This document shows positions 13,023-13,208 of a stretch of DNA of 13,208 bases, piece by piece. Where the stretch lies: contig CAYQLT010000067.1 of NCBI GenBank assembly GCA_964418425.1, positions 1 through 13,208 on the forward strand, written 5' to 3'. How positions within the stretch are numbered: the stretch's first letter is position 1; every line of letters begins with the position of its first letter. This stretch comes from CAYQLT01 sp964418425 (lineage in GTDB: Bacteria > Bacillota > Limnochordia > Limnochordales > Geochordaceae). The position numbers and the translations under genes were made by a program. The notes beneath the pieces were generated by a model that saw only the letters and a list, made by a program, of their open reading frames with translations, did no database searches and had not been told where the DNA came from.

Positions 13023-13208
13023 GCTGTGGCGCGGCATCGTGGCCATGGCGCTGGCCACGTACCTGAGCCGGGCCCTGGCACTCGCCCTGGTTCCGGGCCT
13101 GAGGCTGCCGGCGTGGGCGCTACGGGCGGTGCGGTTCGTGCCTGTAGGCGTGCTGGCTGCTCTCATCTGGCCTCACATGCTGGCCGCCTCAGGCGGGCCG
13201 GCTCCGGG
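13012..13208 (+). CDS. azlD: AzlD family exporter, small subunit (partial, runs off the window)
   Basis: The 5' part of the small AzlD subunit; 65 complete codons are visible before the window ends. It reads GIVAMALATYLSRALAL, then LPAWALRAVRFVPVGVLAAL, the typical AzlD pattern of an N-terminal membrane helix, an arginine-containing loop (RAVRFVP) and a second helix. The start is GTG 13012 (VHVELWRGIV), overlapping the azlC stop by 11 bases; an ATG at 13045 would cut into the first helix. AzlD pairs with AzlC to form the exporter. The rest of the protein is not in view. Confidence 0.85.
   Translation, partial: MHVELWRGIVAMALATYLSRALALALVPGLRLPAWALRAVRFVPVGVLAALIWPHMLAASGGPAP

Overview
The window is very GC-rich DNA with tightly packed genes. 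Codons end mostly in G or C, and several genes begin with GTG or TTG. The gene set is a bacterial chromosome: an M50 protease with CBS domains, a GntR/MocR regulator with azlCD, an arsR-arsM cluster and an ABC-2 exporter. High GC, strong purine-rich ribosome binding sites and azlCD would fit a high-GC thermophilic Bacillota lineage (Limnochordia, Thermaerobacter or Symbiobacterium type). That placement is inference only; no rRNA or other taxonomic marker is present.

Layout. (1) 1-2177: the tail of an unidentified + strand gene converges on a two-gene ABC-2 exporter operon on the - strand (ATPase 2177-1416, permease 1419-259, joined by an ATGA overlap). (2) 2178-2644: no convincing gene, but a perfect 14-bp inverted repeat plus a third related half-site, and a possible + strand promoter. 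(3) 2645-3771, - strand: an AbiEii/DUF1814-type nucleotidyltransferase and a small DUF6922-like protein, coupled by a GTGA overlap. This looks like a toxin-antitoxin or abortive-infection type module. A 16-bp perfect direct repeat lies on each side of it. (4) 3772-3935: a degenerate second copy of part of the helicase 3' coding region, exactly 500 bp from the original. (5) 3936-6956, - strand: a 1006-aa SF2 DExH helicase resembling YprA/MrfA but without a cysteine cluster. (6) 6957-7198: four degenerate copies of a repeat with a 31-32 bp period, and a strong stem-loop after the next gene. (7) 7199-8323, - strand: a site-2 (M50) protease with two C-terminal CBS domains. (8) 8443-10552, + strand: an arsenic cluster with an ArsR repressor and a protein that joins an ArsM arsenite methyltransferase to an ArsN-like GNAT acetyltransferase. 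The same 16-bp dyad precedes both genes. (9) 10553-13208, + strand: a MocR-type (GntR + aminotransferase fold) regulator followed by azlC and the 5' part of azlD, forming a branched-chain amino acid export operon.

How the genes work together. ArsR probably represses both ars transcription units through the shared dyad. On arsenite exposure the cell would make a methyltransferase with an attached acetyltransferase, so two arsenic-modifying activities are carried on one chain. No ArsB, Acr3 or ArsC pump or reductase is visible, so detoxification here would rely on chemical modification unless the rest lies elsewhere. The MocR regulator probably senses a PLP-linked amine or amino acid signal and controls the downstream AzlCD exporter. 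The helicase, nucleotidyltransferase and DUF6922 block, with its repeats and duplicated segment, is the part of the window that looks most like accessory, rearranging DNA.
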